DNA from: Polytrichum commune
Taxonomy: Eukaryota > Streptophyta > Polytrichopsida > Polytrichales > Polytrichaceae
DNA: 64,000 nt
Assembly (NCBI GenBank): GCA_950295325.1
Contig: OX485806.1
Coordinates: 28,644,001-28,708,000, forward strand
Direction: 5' to 3'
The notes beneath the pieces were generated by a model. The model was not told where the DNA came from, ran no database searches, and saw only the letters and a list, made by a program, of their open reading frames with translations. The translations under genes and the position numbers were made by a program. Below are positions 11,118 to 23,400 of this stretch, piece by piece; position 1 is the stretch's first letter, and the number at the start of each line of letters is the position of its first letter.

Positions 11118-11678
11118 CAGTGTTTAAGATTGAAACCCTCATATGAGTTTCATTTTGAAGGGCTCTCAAATTTCAGCCCTTCATCTAAAGGGTTAGTTCA
11201 AATCCAAGACGTCAATCCAAGAATATAGAAATGAAATACAAAACTTATATTAAACTTGTGCATGAATTATATGGATACATGTTTCCAGTGCACTGTGAAG
11301 AATTAAGAATCAACCATCTTACTCCACATCTTGTAGTGACAATAACACCATATTCGAAATTTTGGGAAAATTCCATGATTTTGGGAAAATACAGTTTAGG
11401 TTGAGTCGACCTAAAATGTACCCACTGGGTACATTTTAGGTCGACTCCACCTAAACTGTCATCAAATTGGGAGACTGGAAATCTCCCAAAATTTCGAATA
11501 TGGTGTTCAATGCTCTATGCTTGTTAGTTCTTGTGACGGGCAGATTACATTGAAGACTTCAAGTGACGTCTTCATTTTCAATTTGGGGTTGCGTTATGAA
11601 GGGTTATTTAGAGAGAGGTATATTTTGAAGGGCCAAATTGCGTTTGAAGGGCATTGAAGACTTCAGTCTTGAACACTG
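11118..11678. mobile_element. Non-autonomous hAT element A (8-bp target duplication)
   Basis: The left end CAGTGTTTAAGATTGAA and the right end CTTCAGTCTTGAACACTG are imperfect inverted repeats. The 8-bp GCCTTTAG flanks both sides (11,110-11,117 and 11,679-11,686). The sequence inside both ends matches the hAT relic at 13,642-14,748, so this is a deletion derivative of that family. A palindromic element (11,344-11,507) is nested within it. There is no coding capacity. Confidence 0.9.
11344..11507. mobile_element. Palindromic fold-back MITE nested in hAT element A
   Basis: Almost the whole 164 bp is one inverted repeat. The ends AACACCATATTCGAAATTTT match their complement perfectly for 24 bases. 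The centre is AAAATGTACCC-ACT-GGGTACATTTT, an 11-bp arm with a 3-nt loop, flanked by a longer near-perfect stem. CAAT flanks it on both sides (11,340-11,343 and 11,508-11,511). The related hAT relic at 13,858 carries the uninterrupted site (GTGACAATGCC), which confirms insertion. Confidence 0.9.
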
Positions 11679-11990
11679 GCCTTTAGTCTTCAAAAAAACA
11701 TAACTCTCTTGTGTTTATAATATACTGGAGCTCGCTGTGCATGCTCATTTCTATATTTAAGTTAGATAATTGGGAGGGGGGGGGCTAGCTCAAAAAGGAA
11801 GGCCTCCAGATTGGTTGCATGGTTTACTGAAGTCTTACTACCCTATTGGTGGAGGTTATAAGTGTAGGATGTTTTTCCAGTTGCCGACAGTAACAAAATG
11901 CTTCCATTCCCTGTCTTCAGTTCATGGCCAACCAGTCAGACTCATAAATGCAAGCTGTAGTTAGGACGAGATTTGAGATGCAGGGCCATG

Positions 11991-12721
11991 CCGTGTTCAA
12001 GTTTGAAGTGTGGACATGCATGCATTTCAAGGTGAATGGCTTCCAAATAATCACACTTCACTCGAACTTTCAAACCTTTTTGCGACACTTCACCAAACAA
12101 AAACACCAACTTGATATCGGCCATTTTGTATTAAACATGAAAATGTTATGATGTCTCACTATATTGAATAAGTACATGCAATAAAACGATGCACTAGAAT
12201 TATTTCGATTCCCTACATAATGCATTGATTCATCATCCAACTCCAAAGGCAAAGCCCCCCGGTTTTTGGTCGATTTCCAAGTGTCAAAAATTCTAGCCCA
12301 ATCCATATTTTCCATCGGAGGATTGTATAATGACACTTGCATTAATGCATCCAATGTGTCAAGTTTGAATCGACTTCTACAATCACTCTTCACCCAATTT
12401 TGTTTGGAAAATCCACCTTCGCATATAGTTGTGCTTGCCAAGTTGAAGTTCCAGTCGGCGCCAAGTCGAAGTTGTAGAGTCGAAATTGCAGGAGTTATTG
12501 GAATTTGGAAGTGTCTACTAGAGTGCCAAGATTGGAGTCCCACTAGGTTTCTATTTGCAAATTGGAGTCCCTGTTATTTTGTGACAAGCGATTTTTGGAG
12601 GGGCCTTCACTGGATACTTTGTAGAGCACATTTTTGTGAAGTTCCCATGAAAAGAAAAAGGCCTTCTTTGAAGGCCAAAATGACATTTGACACGTGTTGA
12701 AGACTTCAATATTGAACATTG
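11991..12721 (-). mobile_element. hAT element B with transposase C-terminal relic
   Basis: Terminal sequences CCGTGTTCAAGTTTGAAG and CTTCAATATTGAACATTG are degraded versions of the ends of elements A and C. A minus-strand frame (about 12,543-12,200) reads EGGFSKQNWVKSDCRSRFK and LDTLDALMQVSL and MDWARIFDTWKSTKNRGAL, the C-terminal dimerisation region of a ZNF862-like hAT transposase. There is no full-length frame, and the flanks show no matching 8-bp repeat. The element is decayed. Confidence 0.7.
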
Positions 12722-13641
12722 TGTGCGAGCGTGTGGTTTGAATTCTTTGGTGGTTTATTTTGATGTCAAAACCTATGATATATGGGAGGAATACGTGACA
12801 ATAAGGAGTGAGATTCAAACCGAGAACATCCGTTTCCCTAGGGGCTCGATTAGTTTTTGCTGAACAAGAAATGAAAAACATAATAAATACAGGAAACAAG
12901 TGAGGAGTGCCATTAACGAGGTTGATATGACGGAATTTAGAATTATAACTGCTATTGCTAGCACAGAATGTTCATTTCCTTTTTCACTCTTACTTTCCCG
13001 ACAAATGAGAACCGAAGTCTGCCCCTTTTTACACAGCCCAGAATTGGCATGGTATTGTCTGGTGCAATTGCTGAAGAACTGCATTTGAAGTCATGACCAT
13101 TCTTTCATTCAGGCGGACATTAAGTTCGCCCGTACGAACTATGGGGGTGTCAGATCCGGGCGGGGACCCGACCGAAAAATTGCTGCCCGCCCCACCCAAC
13201 TTCGAAAAAAATATTGCCCTTGCATTCTTGAAGGCCGTTTGATTACAAATCCCATATTGAGTCCACTTCGCTTTCAAGGTCTAAAATCCAATATATATGT
13301 GCACTTCCAATTAATAAATAAGCAATTCATTGGGATTTTATTCCGAAAATGAAACCATCAATGAAGCACATAATTAACTTGGAGGTCAAATAAAATTACA
13401 AAATCCTCATTAACATTGAGGTTCTAGTTTTTATGAGTTACCATTTGAAATTGTCTTTGTCATTCGAAAATGACACTTAAATTTAGTGTGCTGATTTAGT
13501 ATGTATATTTTATAATATTTTAGTAACGCCGCCTACTTTCACAAGTATTCATACACAATGCATGGATGCTCGGTCAACAAAAACTAATTTGGCATAGTTG
13601 TCAGTAACATCGTTGATTGTAGTATCTACAACATGCACGTT
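12722..13641. other. Intergenic between hAT relics
   Basis: No gene is seen. The stretch is moderately AT-rich, with one GC patch at 13,140-13,200 (CCGGGCGGGGACCCGACC). It could be unrecognisable transposon sequence. Confidence 0.4.
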
Positions 13642-14748
13642 CAGTGCTCAAAATTGAAGCCCTCATATGAATTTCATTTTGAAGGGCTCTGAAATTTCAG
13701 CATTGCAATTGAAGGGCATATCTAAATCTAGGACGTCAATGGAAAATTTTCAAAGAAATATAAAACTTATATTAAAATTATGCATGATTTGCATGGTACA
13801 TGCTTCTAGTACAATGAAATAATGGAGAATCAACTATCTAACTCCACCTCTTGAAGTGACAATGCCCTACGCTTGTTGGTTACTGTAGCAGTTTTCCAAG
13901 TGTCAAAAATGCCATTCCAATCCATGAATTCAACTCCCAAACTGTTTAGGCTAACCCTCATCAATGCATCAAGTGTGTCAAGGTTTAGGCATGTTCTCCT
14001 TTCGCTCTTAATCCAATTCTGCTTTGAAAAACCACGCTCACAAACAGCAGTGCTAGTAGGGATCACAAGTATGGCTTGCCATAGCGACATTAGGGTTGGC
14101 CGATTGATCTTAAACTCTCGGTCACGGCCACAAAAAAACCCAATTTTCATGCATACTTCGGTGTTGACAAGCTGAAGATAACATCTCCACAAATTCGAGC
14201 AACTCCGCATTGGCTTGATCAACAAGAACAGAGCTCCACTTGAAATGTGTCACCAACCGGTTCAACCATTGCTCAGTTAAAGTGCCTCGATCCAATGCAT
14301 CCATGGGATAGTGTTTTAGGCTGAAAAACCTGGCCGCATTAAAAATGGGCAAGTCGGGGAAGCGATCATTTAGTGAGTCAATAACCTTTTGGACGTATAG
14401 TCTACCAAGGGTGATGCAATCCTCCAACGAGCCCCCTACATCACACCCGGGCATAAAGTCATAGTGCAAAGTATGCACTTTCTCACAACCAAACCTATCA
14501 ACATACAATTCCCATTTGGACTAATTCCCATCTGGATCTGAGATTTGGAGCCCAAAGTTAGACAGCCGGAGTTAAACGGCTACTTGAGATGATGAACAGT
14601 TTTTGAAGGGTACTATTTATCTAGCACTTCAAGTGAAGGGAGCACTTAGACATGAGGATTATGTTTTGAAGGGCTGTTTTCCTTGAGGTATTTTTTGAAG
14701 TCCCAAAACCCATTTGAAGGGCACTGAAGACTTCAATTTTGAGCACTG
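13642..14748 (-). mobile_element. hAT element C, internally deleted
   Basis: The ends are perfect 18-bp inverted repeats: CAGTGCTCAAAATTGAAG at the left and its complement at the right. It retains part of a transposase gene on the minus strand (14,508 to 13,830) and lacks the N-terminal and first catalytic parts. The flanking 8 bases (TGCACGTT and GTTACTGC) do not match each other, so one flank may have been altered after insertion. Confidence 0.85.
13830..14508 (-). pseudogene. ZNF862-like hAT transposase, C-terminal relic
   Basis: Reading down from 14,508, the frame gives VQKVIDSLNDRFPDLPIFN and LDRGTLTEQWLNRLVTHFK, then shifts frame near 14,150-14,220 and continues with STAVCERGFSKQNWIKSER, LDTLDALMRVSL and MDWNGIFDTWK, closing at 13,830. 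This is the C-terminal and dimerisation half of a hAT transposase of the ZNF862/DUF4371 type. The same family appears at 12,200-12,543 and at 38,490-40,080. The frameshift and missing N terminus make it non-functional. Confidence 0.75.
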
Positions 14749-14913
14749 GTTACTGCAAAAGGTAGTTTGCACCTATTTTTGACACCTAAAGCTACTGCAC
14801 ATAGGTAATGGACACAAATCACATGCTACATGAATTCCCACGACCAAGTGAAAGCATAGCATGATGTGCATTGTATGTGTGCAATGACACATTCACCAAG
14901 ATATTATTGTTAA

Positions 14914-15416
14914 GGGCCATTTCACACACGAGCCAAGAGCCGTGACCATGAAGTTGTGACAACCCAAAAGAAAGTGTCCGAAGGCCGTCCCAAGACACCT
15001 CCTAAATCATGTAGCGTGGTCACGGATCCTAAAGTGTAGTGTGAAGCCATATGTGACCGGGCCCTCAACCAAATGCTATTTCAATGAATATCTATTCATG
15101 CGGGTCCTCACACATGATAAAATAAAATAAATGATTCAACGGTTATGAGCATTCGGAGTGCCATGGTCTCCCGGTTTTGTGTTAGGCCTACTTCCAAGAG
15201 GTGGTTTTTGAAAATTGTCCAAGCGACCATGAAAGATGATCCATTTGATGCCATGTAAGAATCCATGTAGACTTTACATCCATCTTGCATTCACATGCTC
15301 CGTTGGTCCCTCAAGCATAGTGTGAAGTGAACTTGGGTTGGCTCCACCTTTTCCACCAATGAGAGTGCTTGAAGTGAAATGGTCACAAACTCTTAGTCTC
15401 GTGTGTGAAGTGGCCC
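14914..15416. mobile_element. Tourist-like (PIF/Harbinger-type) MITE, 503 bp
   Basis: The ends are inverted: GGGCCATTTCACACACGAG at the left and CTCGTGTGTGAAGTGGCCC at the right, with one mismatch in 19. TAA flanks both sides (14,911-14,913 and 15,417-15,419), the 3-bp target preference of PIF/Harbinger transposases. There is no coding capacity. It could be mobilised by a PIF-type transposase such as the one at 27.8 kb, but the termini of that element are not resolved, so the link is inference. Confidence 0.85.
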
Positions 15417-15799
15417 TAAGTTTCACTTACAGCTCACTCTAGGTGGGGTCCAAATAGAGGAATAATGTGGTTGAGGGTTGGGAATAAACATATCATGATT
15501 CTCAAAGGACGACGGCTTAATTCTTAATGTCATTTTAACGTGTGCGCCATGTTTTTTGTGCAACATTTACTACTTAGCTGGATTTCACAAATGAATTATC
15601 AAATATGATCATGCTAAATAACATGTTTTGGAGTACTCTGACTTAAAATTTCCGTAGGAAGAAATTGAGATATGTTATAATGTTTTCAAGTTCATGGTTT
15701 TGGAATCCACGTTGAAAAGAGAATTCAACAAGATACCTAATCGGATCTAAATTGGATCACTCTAAGTACCCAAACTTGACAAAATGTGAGGAATAGATG
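15417..15799. other. Intergenic before duplication copy 2
   Basis: AT-rich DNA with no gene or repeat recognised. Duplication copy 2 begins at about 15,800 with the same bases as position 1. Confidence 0.5.
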
Positions 15800-17573
15800 T
15801 GACTATCTTAACCATATCATATCACCACCATTCTTGTTGTCCTCAATGATCCAATATTCCAATTGGATCATATTGGATCAATGATCCAATATTCCAATAT
15901 TCTATATGGTGTGGGCTTCATTTTTCAGAACTTATTTAATAATTTACTTATCTCGATTTGATGTTAAACACACTATAGTAGAAAGTTACATTAGTGCACA
16001 AAATAAAAGAAATCAATGTACTATGCATGACATTACATTTCACAATTTTACATGGGCTAAAGCCCACATGCACACACCTAACCACAATTCTAAACATACA
16101 AATGAAAACCCAGAAAAACAATTCTCAAGTCAAGCAGTGATGGCTTCAAGACATGACAAGCCACTCCATATTTTTGGACTTGTTGTTCACTTTAAAGCTA
16201 CACTGATTATGGTATTTAGTGTAGCTTACTATCTGGAATCTCTTAAGGCTATAACATGTTACTATAGATGTCATTTTTAACCATCAAAGACTAAATAGGT
16301 TGTATGGACAATATACAACATAAATAACTTTACTTGGTTTAAGCATACATTCTTAGCAAAAAATAAGTTATAGCATTGCATATTCCCAATAGTAAGTGAA
16401 CATTGTAGTGGTGACCATGTACAAGAAACTATGATGACCTTGTGCAGGCAATGGTGACCAAATAATAGTGGTGTAAGCCCACGCAATAACAACATAGTAT
16501 TTGTGAAAAACGTCATATTCACGTGCGACTTTTTCTTTTTTCAAGACCGACTCAGATTCTAGTCTTGTGGAGTGCACTTCACTGACTTTGGACAAATTTG
16601 CATTTGAAACTAATTTTTCAATGGGCACCTATAGTGCAAGTTCATAGAGTAAAGAAGTCTTTTTGTATCACAAATGTGACGTTTGATTGTTATCAAGAGT
16701 GTTTGAAGTAACAATGAAGATCATAACATTCATGATATCAAAAAACTTCTTCCCTCATTATCACTTGCATAAGCTACTAGCATTTTGTAAACACATCCAA
16801 ATATAGTTGGCAAAAGTTACCTCCAAAGACCAATTCAAGCATGCCTTTCAATTCAAGACCAATTCAAGAATCCTTTGTGACCGTAACTTTCAAATTGTCT
16901 CCACTCCATTTCAGTGCAGGGACAAGTAACTAATTTAGTGTGTATAGGGTATATTTTTGCAAGTTTTTTACTTGGGACTTGGGATGCCGAGTGAAGTGGT
17001 CCTAAGTACCCACCACCCAAGATATTGAACTCTAGCTTTCAAATGAAGCAGGTTGCGAAGACTCATCACCAATGAACGGGGAGAACCAACAACAACCAAG
17101 AACAAACGAACTAGTTTATTTTCCCAAATTACCAATTCAAAAATAAAACTCTAAGATTCTATTTGAAGCCATATATCAAAAAAATCCTATTTTAGTTAGA
17201 ACCACAAGAAAATTCAAAACATTTTAATGACAAACTGAATGATAATATAGAAGTAAGGATAGTCATAAAGCATGTCTGCGACTAGCCCACAATGTCGCCA
17301 CAAAGCCTACATGCCACATGTATATGAGCATCATGTGGCTCCCTCTAAGACTTTTTTCCTAGCAAGCTAATAATATCGTTAACTTAAATTCTAATGTTTT
17401 CAAAATTTCTGAATAATAGAAGTAAATTGAAAGAATTATAGAATTCTACATCAAATCATAACAATTGTGAAACTAGTCCGAAAATCACAAAACATTCACA
17501 GCCTGTGTGAGGTAGGTATAAGAATACCGCGATAAAGACCATGCGTGGGTATGTTATGGAATGAAGAAGAGCT
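15800..17573. repeat. Segmental duplication block A, copy 2
   Basis: This matches 1-1,690 and then 6,846-7,232 of copy 1 without interruption, and it carries empty sites for the insertions found in copy 1. A local difference at 15,854-15,895 is a palindromic reiteration, ATATTGGATCAATGATCCAA, not seen at 60-100. No assigned gene. Confidence 0.9.
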
Positions 17574-17664
17574 GCGAGAAAAGTCCACCACGTAGTGTGG
17601 TTGAAAGGATATAATGACAGGTAGAGCTTGCAAATGCAATAAAATACTCAATTGTTGTCAAAAT

Positions 17665-19285
17665 TAGGTCTGTACAGTGAACTCAATTGCACATGGACGT
17701 CGGTGGTATCGCCGGAGCTATGTCTGCAAGGCAAGAGTGTCTTGTAGTCAGCGAACGATCATCGCATTACATTACATAACCTCGCATCGCCATTTCTAGG
17801 CACTCATTTTCATGATTCTCCACCCTGCATCCTCTCTCTAATCGATCTCTCAATCTGCCCGCAGGATCAGGTCCAGGGTCAATCAAGGTAAGAGCTAGGC
17901 TTCAGGAGATCGATCACCACGTGCACCGGCCGGGGGTTTAATTGGCCGTAACTCTTCATTACTTGGATCGTCGCCACAGACACCTCCCGTCCTCATCTCT
18001 ATATCTCTAGTCGCTGGTGCAGGTGAATTCAGTGCTGATTGCTTTTATGATTGATGAGGTAGAGATGCTAGCGCCAGATTGCATTTCTTACTTGCCACAG
18101 GGTGCGTGCTTGCGAGTGCAGGTTAAGTTGGTAGAGACTAGTGTCATGGTGGGAAATGCTGCTGCTGCTGCTTCATGTGGTGAAGTTCTTGAGCTGGGAG
18201 GGATTTGTAGAGGTTCCTTCTGACGCAAGAAGCAATACAACAGTAGTGCTACCCTCTTGTGCATTTGCTTTGTGGTTGGTTTATAGTGGAAATATCGCTA
18301 CCCCTTCTCTTGACCTGTGTGAAATACTTTTGTAATAGGACTGTGTGATTGTTTTCCCCTGTGGAGGTTTGAGGATCAGAAAATTTTGACACTTTGAAAT
18401 CATCCTGTGAGAAATGTCGACTTCCTGTTTCTGTGGCACAATGTAATTCCTGATCGTGTGCATTGGTGTTGGTGTTGTTTTGAGATGGAAATGCATGTGA
18501 CCCTTTGTTCTCGACCTCTGGAAACTTAAGGTAGACTTGTGTTAATTGGATACTTTTTTTCTCTCTGCGCCCACCTCTTGTCGGCTATAACCATCATGCA
18601 ATTAATTTGTGCGAGATGATTAGCAGATCCAAATGGTGCCAGTAGTCATTTGCCTCCTCATTTTTGGAGCTCATATGAACATCTTATTCACTATCAAAGT
18701 GGAGATTTCCGTGCTCATTAACTGGTCATATACTGTAGGTCCCCCAATCATGTTGACTTTTGGGTCTAGACTGGTTAGGATATTTTGAGTGTATAATCCA
18801 ATCTCCTTTAAACACGTGTCATTTCGGTGTCCTTCTTAGATCCACAACTAACCACATATCACACTCCAGTATGGGTGTCGAAATTCTTGGTCTATTGGAG
18901 GTAGGTATGTCTAGCTTATGTAAAAAGGAATGATGCTTTTCTCTGGGGATTTAAGGATCAGCAAATTTAATTTACATTTGAAATCATCGTGTGTGGATCA
19001 TGTGTGCGTGCAGCAACTTTTGCCTCTAGTGAGGGAATCAAAGGAAGGGGTTCATTTACTTAACCTCTACCCGTTTTTGTGTGGCATATCAAAGTCCTCT
19101 TTTGTATGCAATGGTTTTGTTGTTGTTTGAGGTGGAATTTATATTGATCCTTTTGTTCCTTGAAGCATGACTCCATGTCCTCGTCATGTTTTGTGAGCAC
19201 TGGGCCGGAGTAGTCCATATCATAGCGCCTAAAACAAGGGGGATTAATTCTTCTGCAACTTGCACAGGTTGCTTGCAATTTCTAC
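17665..19285. repeat. Segmental duplication block B, copy 2
   Basis: This matches 4,962-6,200 and has the additional 370 or so bases at about 18,795-19,163 missing in copy 1. It contains the possible exon at 18,023-18,223, equivalent to 5,316-5,520, with the frame preserved. Confidence 0.85.
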
Positions 19286-20455
19286 TCGAGGAGGTTGCAA
19301 CAATGCCGGGTGGCAATGGCGCAAACATCGAAGCTGATCCTCACCCCAACTCTGTGTGGAACCCATCTATACCGACACCGCCTCCTCCTCCACCACCGCC
19401 TTACAGCAAATGATGAGGTTACATAGTGCAGCAATATGCAGACATCCAAGTGTGTAATCCTATGATGATATGTAGGGAAGGGCAAGGAAGACCTAATTCC
19501 AAGCCCTTGCCTTGCCACGGTGATCCGGTGATTGCGTTTGCAGGGCAAGATTACTTGTCTTATGTGGCATAGTAGGCCAAAGGCAGATATATTGCTTTCT
19601 GCAGCCATCTTGCGGAAAAAGTTCAATGTCGAGTATGCTAATGTCTAGTATACCATCTACCTTTTGACAAACAGATGTTTTCAGTTCTGGGTACTTTGCA
19701 GATTGCAAGATCACGTTCACCAACTGAAGTTTGCTTGTGCCTGAGCTTCAACTCCAGTTTCTCGGAAGCAATCCATCCACGATTAGTGGACAAGTTAGTG
19801 CTGTCTGCAGCCATCAACACTTGAAGCTTCACTAGGACGAGGTTATAATCTTAGTACCTTACCCTTAAAATGGCAGTATTCGAGTGTGTATCTCCAATAT
19901 TGATGCTACCATAATCTGAAGGTTTATTGTGTACATGTGGAGCAGATAGCCTAGTTTAAATTTACCTTTGTATGTTCTGGTGTGCGAATGTGTTGTGAAT
20001 TCTCTGTTGCAATATTCAATCAAGTTGTCATCCTAGTATCTACTGCTATGAATGGGAAACATGGTTTTGGTAGTATGTGCAAAATCCATAATAGCCTTTC
20101 TTAGGTTGCTAATTAAGTCATAAGTATCACCTACCATGATGCCAGTATCTGTGAAGTACACAATGGACCTGCATTCAAGTAGGTTGTCTGAATGAATCAA
20201 GCAGGAGGTATGAGATGTGATGTTACATTGATAATGTATAGCTTAGAATATTGACTAGCTATTGACCACTGTTAATGCCATGGACCTTGAAAGCTAACCT
20301 ACTGCCACTTCCGTCTTTATAACCAGTTAGGGGTTTGTGACAGGGTAGTCTTGCTTGACATATCTTCAAGTATGAAAGGGTCACCCAAATATTTGGTTTT
20401 GTAACAAACAAAAATCTTATTGTCTGCAGATCAATGACAGAATTGATCAGTCGAA
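19265..20455. repeat. Third, diverged copy of the block C right-hand module
   Basis: Several ordered matches link this tract to 22,957-24,100. TACTCGAG-(G)AGGTTGCAACAATG occurs at 19,285 and 22,963; GCAGACATCCAAGTGTGTAA at 19,438 and 23,151; TTTCTCGGAAGCAATCCATCC at 19,757 and 23,320; CAAGTTGTCATCCTA at 20,023 and 24,004. Divergence is clearly higher than between copies 1 and 2, so this is an older duplication. An ATG-led frame (19,304 on) reads MPGGNGANIEADPHPNSVWN and then a proline run before stopping at 19,411. The equivalent in block C starts MTDGDGGYEAD. It could be an N-terminal exon of an unknown gene. Confidence 0.7.
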
Positions 20456-20457
20456 AC

Positions 20458-23400
20458 TTCCTTCAAAATGGGTGAAAACTATGTGGGCAAAATATAATAT
20501 TGTGAAGCGTCACACATTAAGTGCATTACCGCTTGCCCAGCAAATATATCCTACAACCTAGGAAATTTCAAGATTGTCATGTACACTACATAGTGGCCAA
20601 CTCTGACCATATAGGATGTATGAACTTCTTGAGAGACAATTTATGTAAATGGATTGGATTGAATACAGAACAGATCTTAAAACATTGACACCTCTGTCAC
20701 ATGTAACATACATATAAAGTAGGCAACCAAACCACAAATCTGCACCATTGTTGCACAAATGAGTCAATCCCTGTAACAGATCATGCAACTCAAATTGCGT
20801 ACTTTGACACCAGCAACAAACAATGCAAGACATATGTAAAGGATATTTCTTACCATTCACTGTAACAGGAGGCAGGCATTTTCCACTTGTTGTTTGCATA
20901 CACACCACAATTGGTAAAAGCATCGGGCTTATACTTCAGCTCCTTGGTAAAACCGAGACTTCGCAACCCTTCCCTTACTCTCTTCACATCGTCCATATCC
21001 AGGTAATTCTTTGTGTACACACATGTCACATGCATGTCATTGCCATTAGTTCTAGGCGCTACCTTGGCCGAGATCCCAAGAATGCCACTTGTAACACCTT
21101 CTGCAACCTGCACAGTTTACCACTAAATACTTCATTGAGTACAGGCTACAGCTATTTAGTGGTAAACTGTGCACATCACCTAGGACCTAGGTATACTGTG
21201 TATACATACCACTAAATGCATACAACTACATGCACAGCACCTAGGAAAAAATTTGTCACAAAGCATACTCAAGTCATGCTTTCTTTCCATGCCAAAAAGC
21301 AGCAAGAGATAACACTTCACCATACTACACAAAACTGTCACAAGGAAGCGTAGAGAATTCCTCTTCAAAATGCACAAAACTGAGTCTTTCGTAGAATCCT
21401 GAGATTGTGGATTTGGACATAAAAGAGAACCTCAGATGAAGAAATAAATATCACATCTTACAAGACACTCATATGACACACGTGATTCTATTTGAACATG
21501 GTGGTGGAAACCTTCATAGCATATTCCAATAAAAGCAAATACAGCACGCAGAGTAGGTTTAACCATGAAAAAGTTGGACATAACCAAAATTGTTGATGTT
21601 ACTCAACTGAATAGGATGAACATCACAAACATTTGAAATAGTTTGAATCAAACCTTTGACCAATCCCTATCAACAGACGCAGAATCGGAGAAGATCATCC
21701 ATTTGCCACATAGTACACTGTACTCGACAGCGAGCGCATGCAAATCTGTACAAGACACAGCATCATTTCTGCTCAAGCAGAGGCTGCTCCATGCTTCGGA
21801 AAGCCCAACACTATCCTTCTCTGACATTTTGGTTGCAGTATGACCAGCAGGATTAAAGACACAAATCCAGGAGACACTTGGAGCCGTGGTGCTTGAGGGT
21901 GGCCATCTTTGTAAGAACTGTTGCAGGCTCTGGACTTCCGGATCATGGATGATTCTCATGTCTGGGGTTTAGGAGGTAGCCCAGAGTAAAAGCTGCCTGC
22001 AATTCCCAGCATCAACAACAAGCCATGCCACCTCTTCGCATACCAACACGCACTATTTACTTGTCGTAAGTTGAAAGTTGTAAAACGAAGGCCAACAATT
22101 TACACAGGCCACCGTACATTCAAGAAAACTGCACTCACCCATGTGAATTGAAATACAATTCACCCCAGAAACAAACTCACCATAATCATGCCACACGGCA
22201 GCTAAGAATTGCAACAAACACCCTTACCAAGTTTTGGTAGAATTTACACCCACCTCAAACCTCTGTGCAGTTTGTTTCTATTTCGATGGTCAGATCGCCC
22301 CCTTAGCCTTCTGCCGAACCTCACTCACTCAACGCCTGGATCAATATTCGCAACAGAAAGCTTCGATCAAACTGAGAAACGCTTTAAGTCATCGCGTGGA
22401 CAGGACGCGAAAAGTTTGGGGACAGACGCGGTGGTGGCCCCACCAGCGCCCCACCACGCCGGACAGGGTCCCTTTAGCGTCCGGCATTCTTCATGTAGGC
22501 CACGAAAGTGTGGTTTGAACGGGTACTCTACGATACTCTCTATTCAAATCCAAAATTGCTGCTTTGTGATGGCTGGGCACCGTCTTTATGTGCCGCTGTT
22601 TTGAATAAACCACCAACAGATCCTGAAATAGTTGCATAAACGTCACAGTGATTACAGTTGTCTTGTTGATCTTTTGCAATAGGAGCGTCGCTTGTTCTAG
22701 CTGACGCCTTGCTTTTTGTGGAGAGGTCGACGACATACTTGTTGTGAATGTGGTTGCTTTGAAGAAACCACCAACAAAACCTGAGACTGTCGCATCAAGC
22801 ACAGTATCACAATTGATTTTGTGTGTTCATGGTCATCTGTGGCTATGATCAACCAAGATAGATTCGTATGTAGTTGTGATCGAAGATGCATGCTCATTTG
22901 GGTGGGCTGCGCGTATTTATATATGATTTGGAAGCGATTTTTTATTGATTGCAGCATCAGCTACTCGAGGTTGCAACAATGACAGACGGCGACGGTGGAT
23001 ACGAAGCTGACGCAACACCGACCCTCGCTGGAACCCATCTCAAAACCCACCACCTACAAAAAGTTCCTGATCCTCATCAGGAGCCTCGACCTACAAATGC
23101 AAACCAGGAATTATGACCATGTTAACCCGCACAGACTAATGCAGCATGATGCAGACATTCAAGTGTGTAATCATATGTTATTAATAGCCTGTTGAGGGTT
23201 AGGAACATCAAGTACTTCTTCCATGCGCACCTTTTGATACACTAACGCCCTTAGTTCTGCAGATCGCCTTGTTTGAATGATTTATAAGTCGAGGTTTGAG
23301 TATTTGACGGATGCTCCCGAGTTTCTTGGAAGCAATCTATCCAACAATGTTGTAGAGATAATATTGATAAATTGTGGTATCTGCCATCAGCTTTCCTGAA

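Noticed and set aside
22566-22800. Possible pair of C/D snoRNAs (AAACCACCAACA...CCTGA repeated 160 bp apart)
   Set aside because: D-box-like CTGA is present, but there is no proper RTGATGA C box or terminal stem. More likely a local duplication.
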